From the NCBI RefSeq assembly GCF_024498955.1, contig NZ_CP093311.1, positions 62,001-126,000 on the forward strand: a stretch of DNA of 64,000 bases, given 5' to 3'. A program made the translations under genes and the position numbers. Positions 39,579 to 48,840 of the stretch are shown here, in pieces (position 1 is the stretch's first letter; each line of letters opens with the position of its first letter). Source of the DNA: Thermomonas paludicola (GTDB lineage Bacteria; Pseudomonadota; Gammaproteobacteria; Xanthomonadales; Xanthomonadaceae). The notes under the pieces are model-generated. The model had not been told where the DNA came from. It worked only from the letters and a program-made list of their open reading frames with translations, and ran no database searches.

Positions 39579-40004
39579 ATGACCCGACTGCTGCTGCGCT
39601 GTTTGCTGCTGTGTTGCCTCGGCCTGCTGTCCACCGCCGCGCTGGCCGGCGGCAAGGGCCCGACCCGGGCACTGGAGCTGGCCCAGTACACCTGGTCGGC
39701 GGCGATCCGCTGGAACGACTTCGAAGGCGCATGGAATCTGGTGGATCCGCAAGTCCGGGCCGAGCATCCGCTGACCGACCTCGATTTCTCGCGCTATCAG
39801 CAGGTGCAGATTTCCAGTTACCGCGAGCGGGGCGGCGTTGCGCTGAGCGATGGCGAGGTGGAGCGGGAAATCGAAATCGGGGTGATCAACCGCAATACCC
39901 AGGTCGAGCGCACCGTGCGTTTCCGCGAGCACTGGCGCTACGACCCGCAGATCAAGACGTGGTGGCAGACCAGCGGCCTGCCGGATCTTTGGCAGGAGCA
40001 ATGA
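39579..40004 (+). CDS. Small exported protein of unknown function
   Basis: The 141-residue product starts with a signal peptide (MTRLLLRCLLLCCLGLLSTAALA, cleaved near residue 23) and continues with a compact domain of the NTF2/SnoaL-like kind: helix AIRWNDFEGAWNLV, then beta-strands ending HWRYDPQIKTWWQTSG. No catalytic residues are evident. The ATG at 39579 has GGCGGAA upstream; an ATG at 39549 is in frame but would displace the signal peptide. The gene lies between the thioesterase and the rhodanese gene. Confidence 0.7.
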   Translation: MTRLLLRCLLLCCLGLLSTAALAGGKGPTRALELAQYTWSAAIRWNDFEGAWNLVDPQVRAEHPLTDLDFSRYQQVQISSYRERGGVALSDGEVEREIEIGVINRNTQVERTVRFREHWRYDPQIKTWWQTSGLPDLWQEQ

Positions 40005-40068
40005 GCCCGCGCGGCAGCCTGGCGGTGCAGCGGCTACAATTGCCGCCCCCTTGCCGCGGGTCGATACC

Positions 40069-40503
40069 GTGACTTTTGCAGAACTGGCCGCGTTTGCAGG
40101 CCAAAACAAGATACTTTCGCTGGCGCTGGCCGGCATTTCCGTGGCGATCATCGTCAACGAGATCGCCCGCCTGCTGGGCGGTGTGCGCCAGGTGGGCCCG
40201 GCCCAGTTGACCGCGCTGGTCAACCGCGACAACGCGCTGGTGGTGGACCTGCGGATTGCCGGCGATTACGCCAAGGGCCATATCGCCGGCTCGAAAAACG
40301 TGCAGATGAGCCAGTTCGACCCCGAAAACAAGGCGTTGGTGGCCGCCAGGTCGTTGCCTGTCGTGCTGGTCTGCAACGTTGGCCAAACCGCCACCGCCGC
40401 CGCGCGGCGCCTGCGCAAGGCCGGCTTCGTCCACGTGTCGGTGCTGGAAGGCGGCATCCGCAGCTGGCAGGCGGCAGACCTGCCGCTGGTCAAGGGTCGC
40501 TGA
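40069..40503 (+). CDS. Membrane-anchored rhodanese-like sulfurtransferase
   Basis: The 144-residue protein has an N-terminal transmembrane helix (residues about 15-32) and a rhodanese domain with the active cysteine in LVCNVGQTA near residue 106. Rhodaneses transfer sulfane sulfur; the CNVGQTA loop lacks the longer charged loop of thiosulfate sulfurtransferases. I prefer the GTG at 40069 as start, 18 nt after an in-frame TTG. A rhodanese gene before secB and gpsA is a conserved gammaproteobacterial order; glutaredoxin grxC, often between them, is absent. Confidence 0.82.
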   Translation: MTFAELAAFAGQNKILSLALAGISVAIIVNEIARLLGGVRQVGPAQLTALVNRDNALVVDLRIAGDYAKGHIAGSKNVQMSQFDPENKALVAARSLPVVLVCNVGQTATAAARRLRKAGFVHVSVLEGGIRSWQAADLPLVKGR

Positions 40504-40617
40504 CGCGCCACCCTTGCGAAGCCGGCGCGGCGGCCCCACGTCGGTCTGGTCGCCGCTTCGGTGCGATAATCCTTTGCTTCCCTCTTCTTGCGCTTCCTGC
40601 ATTTTCTGGAGTTGTCC

Positions 40618-41139
40618 ATGTCCGATGAAACCCTGAACGGCGCCGCCCCGGCTGCCGACGCCCAGCCGCAGGGCGCGTCCTTCACCGTTGAAAAGCTCTA
40701 CGTGAAGGATCTGTCCTTCGAGGCGCCGAACGCGCCGCAGGTCTTCAATGAACAGGGCCAGCCCGACCTGCAGATGAAGCTGAACCAGAAGGTGCAGCGC
40801 CTCGCCGACAACGCCTTCGAAGTCAGCCTGGGCATCACCCTGACCTGCACCCTGAACGGCAAGACCGCGTATCTGGCGGAAGTCGAGCAGGCCGGCGTGT
40901 TTGGCCTGTCCGGCATGGAAGACCACATTCTGGACGCGATGCTGGGCATCCAGTGCCCGAACATCCTCTACCCCTATGCCAGCGTGGTGGTGGGTCAGCT
41001 GATCAGCGCCGGCGGCTTCCCGCCGTTCCCGATGCAGCCGATCAACTTTGATGCCCTGTACGGTGAAACCCTGCGCCAGCGCGCCGGGCAACTGGACGGC
41101 GGTGCGCTGGCCAACGCCGAAACCGCCGGCAACGCCTGA
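40618..41139 (+). CDS. secB: Protein-export chaperone SecB
   Basis: SecB binds unfolded preproteins and delivers them to SecA. The 173-residue protein contains the conserved [24 protein letters not shown] core and the family-typical [34 protein letters not shown] stretch near residue 115-145 that binds substrate and SecA. The acidic N-terminus and length are normal. The ATG at 40618 has a nearby TGGAG. It is 12 nt upstream of gpsA, likely cotranscribed. Confidence 0.95.
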   Translation: MSDETLNGAAPAADAQPQGASFTVEKLYVKDLSFEAPNAPQVFNEQGQPDLQMKLNQKVQRLADNAFEVSLGITLTCTLNGKTAYLAEVEQAGVFGLSGMEDHILDAMLGIQCPNILYPYASVVVGQLISAGGFPPFPMQPINFDALYGETLRQRAGQLDGGALANAETAGNA

Positions 41140-41151
41140 TCCAACGGCGGC

Positions 41152-42180
41152 ATGACGGCGTTGAACAAACCGCCCGTTGCCGTCCTCGGCGCGGGTTCGT
41201 GGGGTACCGCGCTGGCCGCCTTGATTGCACGCCACGGGCATTCCACCGTGCTGTGGGGCCGCGATCCGGCCGTCGTGGCCGCGATCAGCGGCCGCGGCGA
41301 GAACCCGCGCTACCTGCCCGGCATCCCGCTGCCGGGCAATCTGCGCGCCACCACCTCCCTGCACGAAGCGCTGGCCGATGCCGGCCTGGTGCTGATGGTG
41401 GTGCCGTCGCATGCGTTTGCCGAAACCCTGCGCGCGTTGGCGCCACTGCGGCCCACGCAGGCCGGCGTGGCCTGGGCCACCAAGGGCTTCGAGCCGGGCA
41501 GTGGGCGCTTCCTGCATGAAGTGGCCGCCGACGTGCTGGGCAACGAGGTGCCGCTGGCGGTGGTCACCGGCCCCTCGTTCGCCAAGGAAGTCGCGGAGGG
41601 GTTGCCCACCGCCCTGACCGTGCATTCGGACGATGCCGGTTTCTGCCAGCAGGTCGCCGATGTGCTGCACGGCCCCGCGTTCCGCGCCTATACCGGCAAC
41701 GACATGCGCGGCGCGGAGCTGGGTGGCGCGATGAAGAACGTGCTGGCGGTCGCTACCGGCGTCGCCGACGGCATGGGTCTGGGCCTGAATGCCCGTGCCG
41801 GCCTGATCACCCGTGGCCTCAACGAAATGCTGCGGCTCAACATCGCCCTTGGCGGGCGCCCGGAAACACTGATGGGCCTGGCCGGGCTGGGCGACCTGGT
41901 GCTGACCTGCACCGGCGATCTGTCGCGCAACCGGCGGCTGGGGCTGGCGCTGGGCCGCGGCTCCTCGATCGAGGATGCGGTGCGCGACATCGGCCAGGTG
42001 GTGGAGTCCCTGCAGACCGCCGACGAGGTGATGCGCCTGGCAACGGCACACGGCATCGAACTGCCCATCGCCGAAGGCGTGCGCGACGTGCTGCACGGCA
42101 GCGTGACGCCCGCCGAAGGCCTGGCCCGCCTGATGGCACGCGAGCGCAAGGCCGAATATCCGCAGGCCCTGTTCGGCTGA
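41152..42180 (+). CDS. gpsA: NAD(P)-dependent glycerol-3-phosphate dehydrogenase
   Basis: GpsA reduces dihydroxyacetone phosphate to sn-glycerol-3-phosphate, the backbone for phospholipids. The 342-residue enzyme has the Rossmann motif [10 protein letters not shown] at residues 13-22, the catalytic lysine context [12 protein letters not shown], and [12 protein letters not shown]. It supplies the substrate of PlsB, encoded at the right edge of the window. It follows secB by 12 nt and ends before a bidirectional terminator. Confidence 0.95.
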   Translation: MTALNKPPVAVLGAGSWGTALAALIARHGHSTVLWGRDPAVVAAISGRGENPRYLPGIPLPGNLRATTSLHEALADAGLVLMVVPSHAFAETLRALAPLRPTQAGVAWATKGFEPGSGRFLHEVAADVLGNEVPLAVVTGPSFAKEVAEGLPTALTVHSDDAGFCQQVADVLHGPAFRAYTGNDMRGAELGGAMKNVLAVATGVADGMGLGLNARAGLITRGLNEMLRLNIALGGRPETLMGLAGLGDLVLTCTGDLSRNRRLGLALGRGSSIEDAVRDIGQVVESLQTADEVMRLATAHGIELPIAEGVRDVLHGSVTPAEGLARLMARERKAEYPQALFG

Positions 42181-42227
42181 CGCCTTTGCCGGGACAAAAG
42201 GTGTCGCCGCGGCTGGCGGCCAAAAAA

Positions 42228-42254
42228 AACGCCCGGTAGTGCCGGGCGTTTTTC
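42228..42254. terminator. Bidirectional intrinsic terminator between gpsA and ax21-like gene
   Basis: A 9-bp stem (AACGCCCGG 42228-42236, CCGGGCGTT 42242-42250) with a 5-nt loop is flanked by an A-run (eight As) on the left and a T-run on the right, so it can terminate both convergent transcripts. Confidence 0.88.
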
Positions 42255-42276
42255 GTTTCGATGGTGCGGAAACCGC

Positions 42277-42834
42277 TTACCAGGTGAAGCGCGGGCCCAC
42301 GAACCACTGGGTGTCGCCGCCGTTGACGACGCGCACGTCGGCATTCACGGCCCAGTTCTGGTTGAACTTGACGGTGGCGCCCAAACGGCCATACGCGTCG
42401 CCGCTGTAGTTCTTGCCGTCCAGGTAGCCGATCATCGCGTAGCCTTCGAAGTTCGAGGCCAGCATGCTGCGCACGCCACCTTCGATGCTGTAGCCGTCGG
42501 CATTGACGCCGGCGCCGGCGTCAAGACGCTCATAGGCGACGTTGGCGACGAAATCGGTGTTCTTGCCGATCTCGCGGTTGTAACCGCCGCCCACGCGCCA
42601 CTGGTCGAAATCGATGCTGGTGTGATTGATCTTCTGGTTGGCGTAGTCGGCGAACAGGTGGAAGTTCGGATGCACGGCAACCGAGCCACCCAGGCCCCAG
42701 CCGTCGGCGTCCGGACCGCTGGTGTTGGTGGCGACGTAGCCGCCCTGCACGTAGTTGTAGTTGATGCCGTCGGCCGCGGAGGCGGCGAAAGGCATGGCGG
42801 CGATCAGAGCAAGGGCAATGACATGACGCTTCAT
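42277..42834 (-). CDS. Ax21-family outer-membrane protein
   Basis: The 185-residue product has a signal peptide (cleaved after ASA near residue 21) and an eight-stranded beta-barrel with the family-typical ADGWGLGGSVAVHPNFHLFADY, IDFDQWRVGGGYN and KFNQNWAVNADVR stretches and a C-terminal Trp (WFVGPRFTW end). These match Ax21/Omp1X of Xanthomonas, secreted in outer-membrane vesicles, once proposed as the rice XA21 ligand but since disproved; real function is in vesicles and barrel stability. The strong GGAGGTCC ribosome-binding site confirms the ATG at 42834. Confidence 0.85.
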   Translation of the reverse strand: MKRHVIALALIAAMPFAASAADGINYNYVQGGYVATNTSGPDADGWGLGGSVAVHPNFHLFADYANQKINHTSIDFDQWRVGGGYNREIGKNTDFVANVAYERLDAGAGVNADGYSIEGGVRSMLASNFEGYAMIGYLDGKNYSGDAYGRLGATVKFNQNWAVNADVRVVNGGDTQWFVGPRFTW

Positions 42835-42977
42835 GAGGTGGACCTCCATGTTGTTGTTTTCCGCCCGGCCGAGTGGCAGGACGTGGGCGCAATTCTTCGC
42901 TGTGCGCTGCAACAAGACCTGAATCGGCAACAATTCCGTACAGGTATCGTTCTGCTGGGCTGGTGTACGCGCGGCGC

Positions 42978-43457
42978 CTATTGGCCGCCCTCGAAGCCGG
43001 CCTGGCGCCACGCCTCGAACACCATCACCGCCACCGCGTTGGACAGATTCAGGCTGCGGTTGTGCGGCCGCATCGGCAAACGCAGGCGCTGCGCGTCCGG
43101 AATCCGGCCCAGCACGTCGGCCGGCAGCCCCGAGGTTTCGCTGCCGAACAGGAAGGCATCGCCGTCGCGGTATGCCGGGGCGTCGAAGCGCACGCTGGCG
43201 CGGGTGGTCAGCGCGAAGATGCGCGGCGGCGCGCCTGCAACGGCGGCGATGGCGGCCAGCGCGGCGTCGAGATCGTCGTGGACCTGCATGTGCGCGTATT
43301 CGTGGTAATCCAGTCCGGCGCGCCGGAGTTGCCGGTCGTCGATGGAAAACCCGAGCGGGCGCACCAGGTGCAGCCGGGCGCCGGTATTGGCACACAGGCG
43401 GATGATGTTGCCGGTATTGGGCGGAATTTCCGGGCGGTGCAGGATGACGTGCGGCAT
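42978..43457 (-). CDS. trmL: tRNA (cytidine/uridine-2'-O)-methyltransferase TrmL
   Basis: This 159-residue SPOUT enzyme 2'-O-methylates the wobble nucleotide 34 of certain leucine tRNAs. The start MPHVILHRPEIPPNTGNIIRL, the middle GSETSGLP and the C-terminal knot LPMRPHNRSLNLSNAVAVMVFE are diagnostic. It starts 10 nt downstream of the SDR gene on the same strand. The length is that of TrmL, shorter than TrmH. Confidence 0.92.
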   Translation of the reverse strand: MPHVILHRPEIPPNTGNIIRLCANTGARLHLVRPLGFSIDDRQLRRAGLDYHEYAHMQVHDDLDAALAAIAAVAGAPPRIFALTTRASVRFDAPAYRDGDAFLFGSETSGLPADVLGRIPDAQRLRLPMRPHNRSLNLSNAVAVMVFEAWRQAGFEGGQ

Positions 43458-43467
43458 CAGCAGGCCC

Positions 43468-44172
43468 TCACCACGGCAGCGCCTGCCCGCGCCAGTCGAA
43501 GAAGCGTCCCGACTGCGCCGGTGTGGCGGCATCGATCAGTTGCAGCATCCCCGCCACCACCGCGTCCGGGGCATCGGTGGCGCTGCGGCCGCCCATCTCG
43601 GTCTGTACCCAGCCCGGATGCAGGGCCAACACCACGATGCCGCGTGCAGCCAGGGCCTGCGCCAATTGCGCGGTGGCCATGTTTTGCGCGGCCTTGCTGA
43701 TCGCGTAGCTGGGCGCGCCGAAGCGCGTCACGCCTTCGATCGAACCAAGCTGCGAGCTGAGGTTGGCCACGATGGCCCCGTCGGCGAGCAGCGGCTCAAG
43801 CTGCTGGGTCAGCAGCAGCGGCGCCACCGCATTGACGTGCAGGCTGTGTTCCAGCGTTGCCTGCCGGAGATGGCCAAAGCGCTCGCCGGAGTGCAGCACG
43901 CCGGCGTTGTTGAGCAGCAGGTCCAGGCGTCCGTCTTCACCCAGCACCAGCGGCAGCTCCCGCACCAGCTCCGCCCGCGAGGCATCGTTGGCCACGTCCA
44001 GCGGCAAGATCGACAGGCGACCGGGAAATTCGCCGGCCAGCGCGCCCAGCGCAGTGGCCTTGCCGGGCGAGCGGCAGGTGGCGATGACGCGCCCGCCGCG
44101 CGCCAGCAGCTGGCGCGTGAACATCAGGCCGATGCCGCGATTGGCGCCGGTGACGAGGGCGGTGCGGGGCAT
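43468..44172 (-). CDS. SDR family oxidoreductase
   Basis: The 234-residue protein is a classical SDR: TGANRGIG near residue 8, NNAG near residue 92, and the catalytic YAISK near residue 156 with NLSSQLGS before it. The C-sniffer/carbonyl reductase-like branch is suggested by HPGWVQTEMGG. Substrate unknown. It is upstream of trmL in the same transcript and divergent from the M16 peptidase gene. Confidence 0.87.
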   Translation of the reverse strand: MPRTALVTGANRGIGLMFTRQLLARGGRVIATCRSPGKATALGALAGEFPGRLSILPLDVANDASRAELVRELPLVLGEDGRLDLLLNNAGVLHSGERFGHLRQATLEHSLHVNAVAPLLLTQQLEPLLADGAIVANLSSQLGSIEGVTRFGAPSYAISKAAQNMATAQLAQALAARGIVVLALHPGWVQTEMGGRSATDAPDAVVAGMLQLIDAATPAQSGRFFDWRGQALPW

Positions 44173-44277
44173 GGGTGCGCTCCAGGGAGTGGCTTCCGGC
44201 CTAGTGTATCGGCCATTCGCCGGAGCTATCATCGGCGGTTCGCGGTTTTTCCCATGCCGCATCAACAGGAGTTGCCC

Positions 44278-47121
44278 ATGTCCGTCCTTCGTCCCGCTGC
44301 CCTGGCGCTTGCGCTGACCACTGCCCTGGCCTGTGGCGGCTACGCACCTCAGGCGCAGGCCGCCAACATGCCTGCCGTGGATATCCCGTATGAGAGTTTC
44401 ACCCTGCCGAACGGGCTGCGGGTGATCGTGCATACCGACCGCAAGGCACCCATCGTGGCGGTCAATGTCTGGTACCACGTGGGCAGCAAGGACGAACCGG
44501 CGGGCCGCACCGGCTTCGCGCATCTGTTCGAGCACCTGATGTTCAACGGCAGCGAGAACGCGCCGGGCGAATTCTTCACCCCGTTCAAGGCGATCGGCGC
44601 CACCAACCAGAACGGCACCACCAATTCCGACCGCACCAATTATTTTGAAAACGTGCCGACCACTGCGCTGGATACCGCGCTGTGGATGGAGTCCGATCGC
44701 ATGGGCCACCTGCTGGGCGCAATCGACCAGAAGACCCTGGACGAGCAGCGCGGCGTGGTCCAGAACGAGAAGCGCCAGGGCGAGAACCAGCCCTACGGCC
44801 AGGTCTGGGACGAGATCGGCAAGATCATGTACCCGGAAGGACATCCGTACCACCACAGCACCATCGGGTCGATGAACGACCTCAATGCGGCCTCGCTCGA
44901 TGACGTGAAGACCTGGTTCAAGACCTGGTACGGCCCCAACAATGCGGTGCTGGTGCTGGCCGGCGACATCGACCTCGCCACGGCCAAGGCGAAGGTGGCG
45001 AAGTACTTCGGCGACATCCCGGCAACGCCGACCATGGCCCAGCCCAAGGTCGATGTGGCGGCGCACACCGCCAACTCGCACTCCGAAATGACCGATCAGG
45101 TGCCGCAATCGCGCATCTACCGGGTCTGGAACGTGGCCCAGTTCGGCGCGCCGGACCTCGACCGCCTGCAGTTGCTGGCGCAGATCCTGGGCGGCGGCAA
45201 GTCCTCGCGTCTCGACAAGCGCCTAGTGCATCAGGACAAGCTGGTCGACAACGTCAGCGCCGGCGCCTACGGCTCGCAGCTCAGCAGCACCTTCATGATC
45301 AGCGCCGCGGTCAAGCAGGGCGTGGACGTGGCCAAGGTGGAGGCTGCGATCGACGACGAGCTGAACAAGCTGCTGCGGGACGGCCCCAGCCAGGACGAGC
45401 TGGATCGCAACCGCACCGCCATCGAGGGCGGCTGGATTCGCGGCGTGGAGCGGATTGGCGGCTTTGGCGGCAAGGCTGACGCGCTGGCCGAATGCGCGGT
45501 GTTCGTGGGCAACCCAGGCTGCTTCCGCGATAGCCTGGAAACTCTGGCCGAGGCCACGCCGGAGTCGCTGCGCGTCGCCGGCAACACCTGGCTGGGCGCG
45601 GGCAAGGGCAGCCATACGCTGGTGGTCAACCCGGGCAAGCGGGTAGCCATTGGTGAAGCACCGGCGGTGACGCCGGCACCGTTCCAGGCACCGAAGGTGG
45701 ACGCCAGGTACAAGACCACGGCCAGCACGGTGGATCGCAAAGCCGGCGTGCCGATGCCGGCCAGCTTCCCCGACCTGAAGTTCCCGACCCAGCAGCACGC
45801 CACGCTCAGTAACGGCACCAAGGTGGTGCTGGCCGAGCGCCACGACATCCCCGTCGTGCAGATGAGCTACGAGTTCCGCAGCGGCTATGCGGCCGATCCG
45901 GCCGGCAAGCCGGGCATGGCCAGCTTCACCATGGGCCTGCTGGACGAAGGCGCGGGCAACCTCGACGCGCTGGCCTTCGCCGACCGCGCGCAGGCGCTGG
46001 GTGCCAACCTCGGCGCCAGTGCCGGGCTGGACAGCAGCAGCGTGTATCTGTCCGCGCTCAAGCAGAATCTGGAACCCTCGGTGACTCTGTTCGCCGACAT
46101 GCTGCGCGCCCCCCGTTTCGACCAGGCCGACATCGACCGCGTGCGCGGGCAGTGGATTGCCGGCATCAAGCAGGAAAAAGCCAACCCGAACGGCATCGTC
46201 CAGCGCGTGCTGCCGGGCCTGGTCTTCGGTGCTGGCCACCCCTACGCCACGCCGCGTACCGGCAGCGGCACCGAAGCCTCCATCGCCAGCCTGAGCCGCG
46301 CCGACCTCACCGCCTGGCAGGCGGGTGCGCTGCGCCCGCAGGATGCCACCCTGGTGGTGGTGGGCGACACCACGCTGGCAGACATCCTGCCGGTGCTGGA
46401 AAAGCATTTCGGTGACTGGAAGGCCACCGGCAAGGCCGGCACCGCCGCAGTCATTCCGCAGGTCGCGCTGCAGAAACAGCCGCGGGTGTTCCTGATCGAC
46501 CAGCCGGGCGCCGTGCAGGCCAACATCTTTGCGGCGCAAACGGTGCCATCCAGCAGCGACCCGAAGGCGGTTCAGTTCGACATGGCCAACATGGTCATCG
46601 GCGGCGACTTCACCGCCCGCCTGAACATGAACCTGCGCGAGGACAAACACTGGTCCTACGGCGCGCGCAGCGGTGCCGGCGGTGCCGTGGGCCAGCGCCT
46701 GTGGATGGCCTCGGCGCCGGTGCAGATCGACAAGACCGGTGAAGCCGTGGCGGAGATGCAGCGCGAAATCGCGGATTACGCCAGCGGCAAGCGTCCGGCC
46801 AGCGGCGAAGAAGTCGAGGGCATGGAGAAGGTGCTGACCCTGACCCTGCCGGGCGCCTACGAGACCGCGTCGTCGGTGATGAACACCATCGCCAGCAACG
46901 TGCTGTATGGCCGTCCGGACGACTACGTGTTCCAGCGCACGGCCGAGATCCAGGCGATGACGCCGGGCCAGGTCAACGCCGAGGCCAAGCTGCTGAACGC
47001 CAACGGCCTGACCTGGCTGATCGTGGGCGACCTGTCGAAGATCGAAGCACCGGTGCGCGCGCTGAATCTGGGCGAGGTGACGGTGCTCGACGCCAACGGC
47101 CAGCCGGTGGCGAAGAAGTAA
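44278..47121 (+). CDS. M16 family zinc peptidase (double-domain)
   Basis: The 947-residue protein has a signal peptide (cleaved after AQA, near residue 27) and two M16 halves. The N-terminal half holds the inverted zinc motif HLFEH (FAHLFEHLMF near residue 83) and the distal glutamate in the EQRGVVQNEKRQ segment. The C-terminal half is a non-catalytic M16 copy, as in pitrilysin-like and YhjJ-like periplasmic enzymes. AGGAG at 44267-44271 fixes the ATG at 44278 over the one at 44254. It probably degrades small peptides in the periplasm or at the outer membrane. Confidence 0.9.
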   Translation: MSVLRPAALALALTTALACGGYAPQAQAANMPAVDIPYESFTLPNGLRVIVHTDRKAPIVAVNVWYHVGSKDEPAGRTGFAHLFEHLMFNGSENAPGEFFTPFKAIGATNQNGTTNSDRTNYFENVPTTALDTALWMESDRMGHLLGAIDQKTLDEQRGVVQNEKRQGENQPYGQVWDEIGKIMYPEGHPYHHSTIGSMNDLNAASLDDVKTWFKTWYGPNNAVLVLAGDIDLATAKAKVAKYFGDIPATPTMAQPKVDVAAHTANSHSEMTDQVPQSRIYRVWNVAQFGAPDLDRLQLLAQILGGGKSSRLDKRLVHQDKLVDNVSAGAYGSQLSSTFMISAAVKQGVDVAKVEAAIDDELNKLLRDGPSQDELDRNRTAIEGGWIRGVERIGGFGGKADALAECAVFVGNPGCFRDSLETLAEATPESLRVAGNTWLGAGKGSHTLVVNPGKRVAIGEAPAVTPAPFQAPKVDARYKTTASTVDRKAGVPMPASFPDLKFPTQQHATLSNGTKVVLAERHDIPVVQMSYEFRSGYAADPAGKPGMASFTMGLLDEGAGNLDALAFADRAQALGANLGASAGLDSSSVYLSALKQNLEPSVTLFADMLRAPRFDQADIDRVRGQWIAGIKQEKANPNGIVQRVLPGLVFGAGHPYATPRTGSGTEASIASLSRADLTAWQAGALRPQDATLVVVGDTTLADILPVLEKHFGDWKATGKAGTAAVIPQVALQKQPRVFLIDQPGAVQANIFAAQTVPSSSDPKAVQFDMANMVIGGDFTARLNMNLREDKHWSYGARSGAGGAVGQRLWMASAPVQIDKTGEAVAEMQREIADYASGKRPASGEEVEGMEKVLTLTLPGAYETASSVMNTIASNVLYGRPDDYVFQRTAEIQAMTPGQVNAEAKLLNANGLTWLIVGDLSKIEAPVRALNLGEVTVLDANGQPVAKK

Positions 47122-47150
47122 GTTCGCGCTCAAGAGCACTCCCCTCCCAA

Positions 47151-47214
47151 CCTCCCCCTGCGCTGCGCGCAAGGGGAGGATGTTCTGCTCCCTCCCCTGC
47201 GGCGCAGGGGAGGG
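47151..47214. repeat. Two C/G-rich palindromes after the M16 peptidase gene
   Basis: Palindrome A pairs CCTCCCC (47151-47157) with GGGGAGG (47173-47179). Palindrome B is an 11-bp perfect stem, CCCTCCCCTGC with GCAGGGGAGGG (47190-47200 and 47204-47214), with a 3-nt loop. Similar sequence is seen at 15929-15973. They may be dispersed intergenic repeats and may help termination. Confidence 0.6.
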
Positions 47215-47294
47215 CCGGGGAGGGGTCGCTTTTGCACGATTCAGACGCGCCGGGCGACAATCCGGCGCGTCTTCTTTTTTCCGGGAACCTGCGC

Positions 47295-47609
47295 ATGCCC
47301 CCGTCGATCCGCCTTGCCGCCGCCCTGCTGGTGCTTGCCCTGCCAGCCTGCACCTTCGTCAAGATGGCGCCCGGCGCGCAGCAGGTGAAGGTGCTGTCGG
47401 TCGCACCCAGCGGCTGCGAGAAGCGCGGCGAAGTCGCCGTGTCGATCACCCACAAAGTCGGCTTCTACGAGCGCAATCCAACCCAGGTGCGCGACGAGCT
47501 GGAAACGCTGGCCCGCAACGAGGCGCCCGGCCTCGGCGCCAACACGATCAGCCCCCAGGACATGCCGCATGAGGGCAGCCAGCGCTGGGCAATGTGGCGC
47601 TGCAACTGA
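47295..47609 (+). CDS. DUF4156 lipoprotein
   Basis: The 104-residue product is a lipoprotein: the signal ends LVLALPAC (lipobox LPAC). The mature part has two or three conserved features of the DUF4156/YjfY type, with GCEKRGEVAVS near residue 40 and LGANTISPQD near residue 82. Location is likely the outer membrane or periplasm. Role unknown. It is followed by the oleA gene after about 120 bp. Confidence 0.75.
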   Translation: MPPSIRLAAALLVLALPACTFVKMAPGAQQVKVLSVAPSGCEKRGEVAVSITHKVGFYERNPTQVRDELETLARNEAPGLGANTISPQDMPHEGSQRWAMWRCN

Positions 47610-47732
47610 ACGCCGGCCCCGATCGCGACCGGGATTTGCGCACGATTTTGGCAATACGCCAGCGAATGGTTTCGTGAAGCGCTATCCTATGCGGTTCCGG
47701 CGCCTTCCTGGCGCCAGCGCGAGTGCCCCACC

Positions 47733-48749
47733 ATGCTGTTCCAACATGTCGCCATTGCCGGCCTGGCCCATATCGACGCCCCGCGTCGCCTGGGCTCGGA
47801 CGAGATCAACGCCCGCCTGAAGCCGACGCTGGATCGGCTGGGCATCAAGATCGACGTGCTCGGCGACGTCGCCGGCGTGCATGCCCGCCGCCTGTGGGAC
47901 GACAACGTGCAGGCGTCCGATGCCGCCACCCTGGCCGGCGTGAAGGCGCTGGCCGATGCCGGCATCGATCCGGACAAGGTGGGCCTGCTGGTCAACACCT
48001 CGGTCAGCCGCGACTACCTGGAGCCGTCCACCGCCTCCATCGTCAGCGGCAACCTCGGCCTGCCCGACACCTGCCAGAATTTCGATGTCGCCAACGCCTG
48101 CCTGGCCTTCATCAACGGCATGGACATCGCCAGCCGCATGATCGAGCGCGGCGAGATCGACTACGCGCTGGTGGTGGATGGCGAGACCGCCAATCTGGCC
48201 TACGAGAAAACGCTGGACCGGATGAGCCGCATCGAACTCACCGAAGAGAACTTCCGCAGCGAACTGGCCACCCTGACGCTGGGCTCCGGTGCGGCAGCGA
48301 TGGTGCTGGCGCGCGCCGAGCTTGCGCCGGGCGCGCCGCGCTACAAGGGCGGCGTCACCCGCGCCGCCACCGAGTGGAACAAGCTCTGCCGCGGCAACCT
48401 GGATGGCATGATCACCGACACCCGCACGCTGCTGGTCGAAGGCATCAAGCTGGCCACCAAGACCTTCGATGTCGCCAAACAGAAGCTGGGCTGGGTAGCG
48501 AGCGAACTGGATGAATTCGTCATCCATCAGGTCAGCAAAGTGCACACCGCCGCGTTCACCAAGGCGATGGGCATCGATCCGAAGAAAGTCATGACCATCT
48601 TTGCCGAATACGGCAACATCGGCCCGGCCTCGGTGCCGATCGTGCTGTCCAAGCTGCGCGAAATGGGCCGCCTGAAGAAGGGCAGCCGCATCGCGTTGCT
48701 CGGGATCGGATCGGGCCTGAACTGCTCGATGGCGGAAGTGGAGTGGTAG
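47733..48749 (+). CDS. oleA: OleA, thiolase-fold Claisen-condensing enzyme
   Basis: OleA joins two fatty acyl-CoAs head to head into a 2-alkyl-3-ketoacid, the first step of olefin synthesis. The 338-residue length and sequence match Xanthomonas OleA closely. The catalytic residues are in place: Cys123 in DVANACLAF, His265 in VIHQVS, Asn295 in YGNIGPAS, and Glu97 in RDYLEPST that enters the partner's active site. It is the only oleA seen; oleBCD are about 43 kb away on the opposite strand. A GGCGCC hairpin (47699-47715) lies in its 5' leader. Confidence 0.94.
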   Translation: MLFQHVAIAGLAHIDAPRRLGSDEINARLKPTLDRLGIKIDVLGDVAGVHARRLWDDNVQASDAATLAGVKALADAGIDPDKVGLLVNTSVSRDYLEPSTASIVSGNLGLPDTCQNFDVANACLAFINGMDIASRMIERGEIDYALVVDGETANLAYEKTLDRMSRIELTEENFRSELATLTLGSGAAAMVLARAELAPGAPRYKGGVTRAATEWNKLCRGNLDGMITDTRTLLVEGIKLATKTFDVAKQKLGWVASELDEFVIHQVSKVHTAAFTKAMGIDPKKVMTIFAEYGNIGPASVPIVLSKLREMGRLKKGSRIALLGIGSGLNCSMAEVEW

Positions 48750-48840
48750 TGCCGGCCTGACCGGTCACTCCGCCCGTCGCGCGCGGCCAACACCCGCCTG
48801 CCCCGACGCCTGGTCTGGCGCCATGGGGCATGCGCATGCT

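Noticed and set aside
47699..47715. Hairpin before oleA as a terminator or riboswitch
   Set aside because: GGCGCC/GGCGCC with a 5-nt loop has no T-run and is too small for a known riboswitch; kept only as a remark on the leader.
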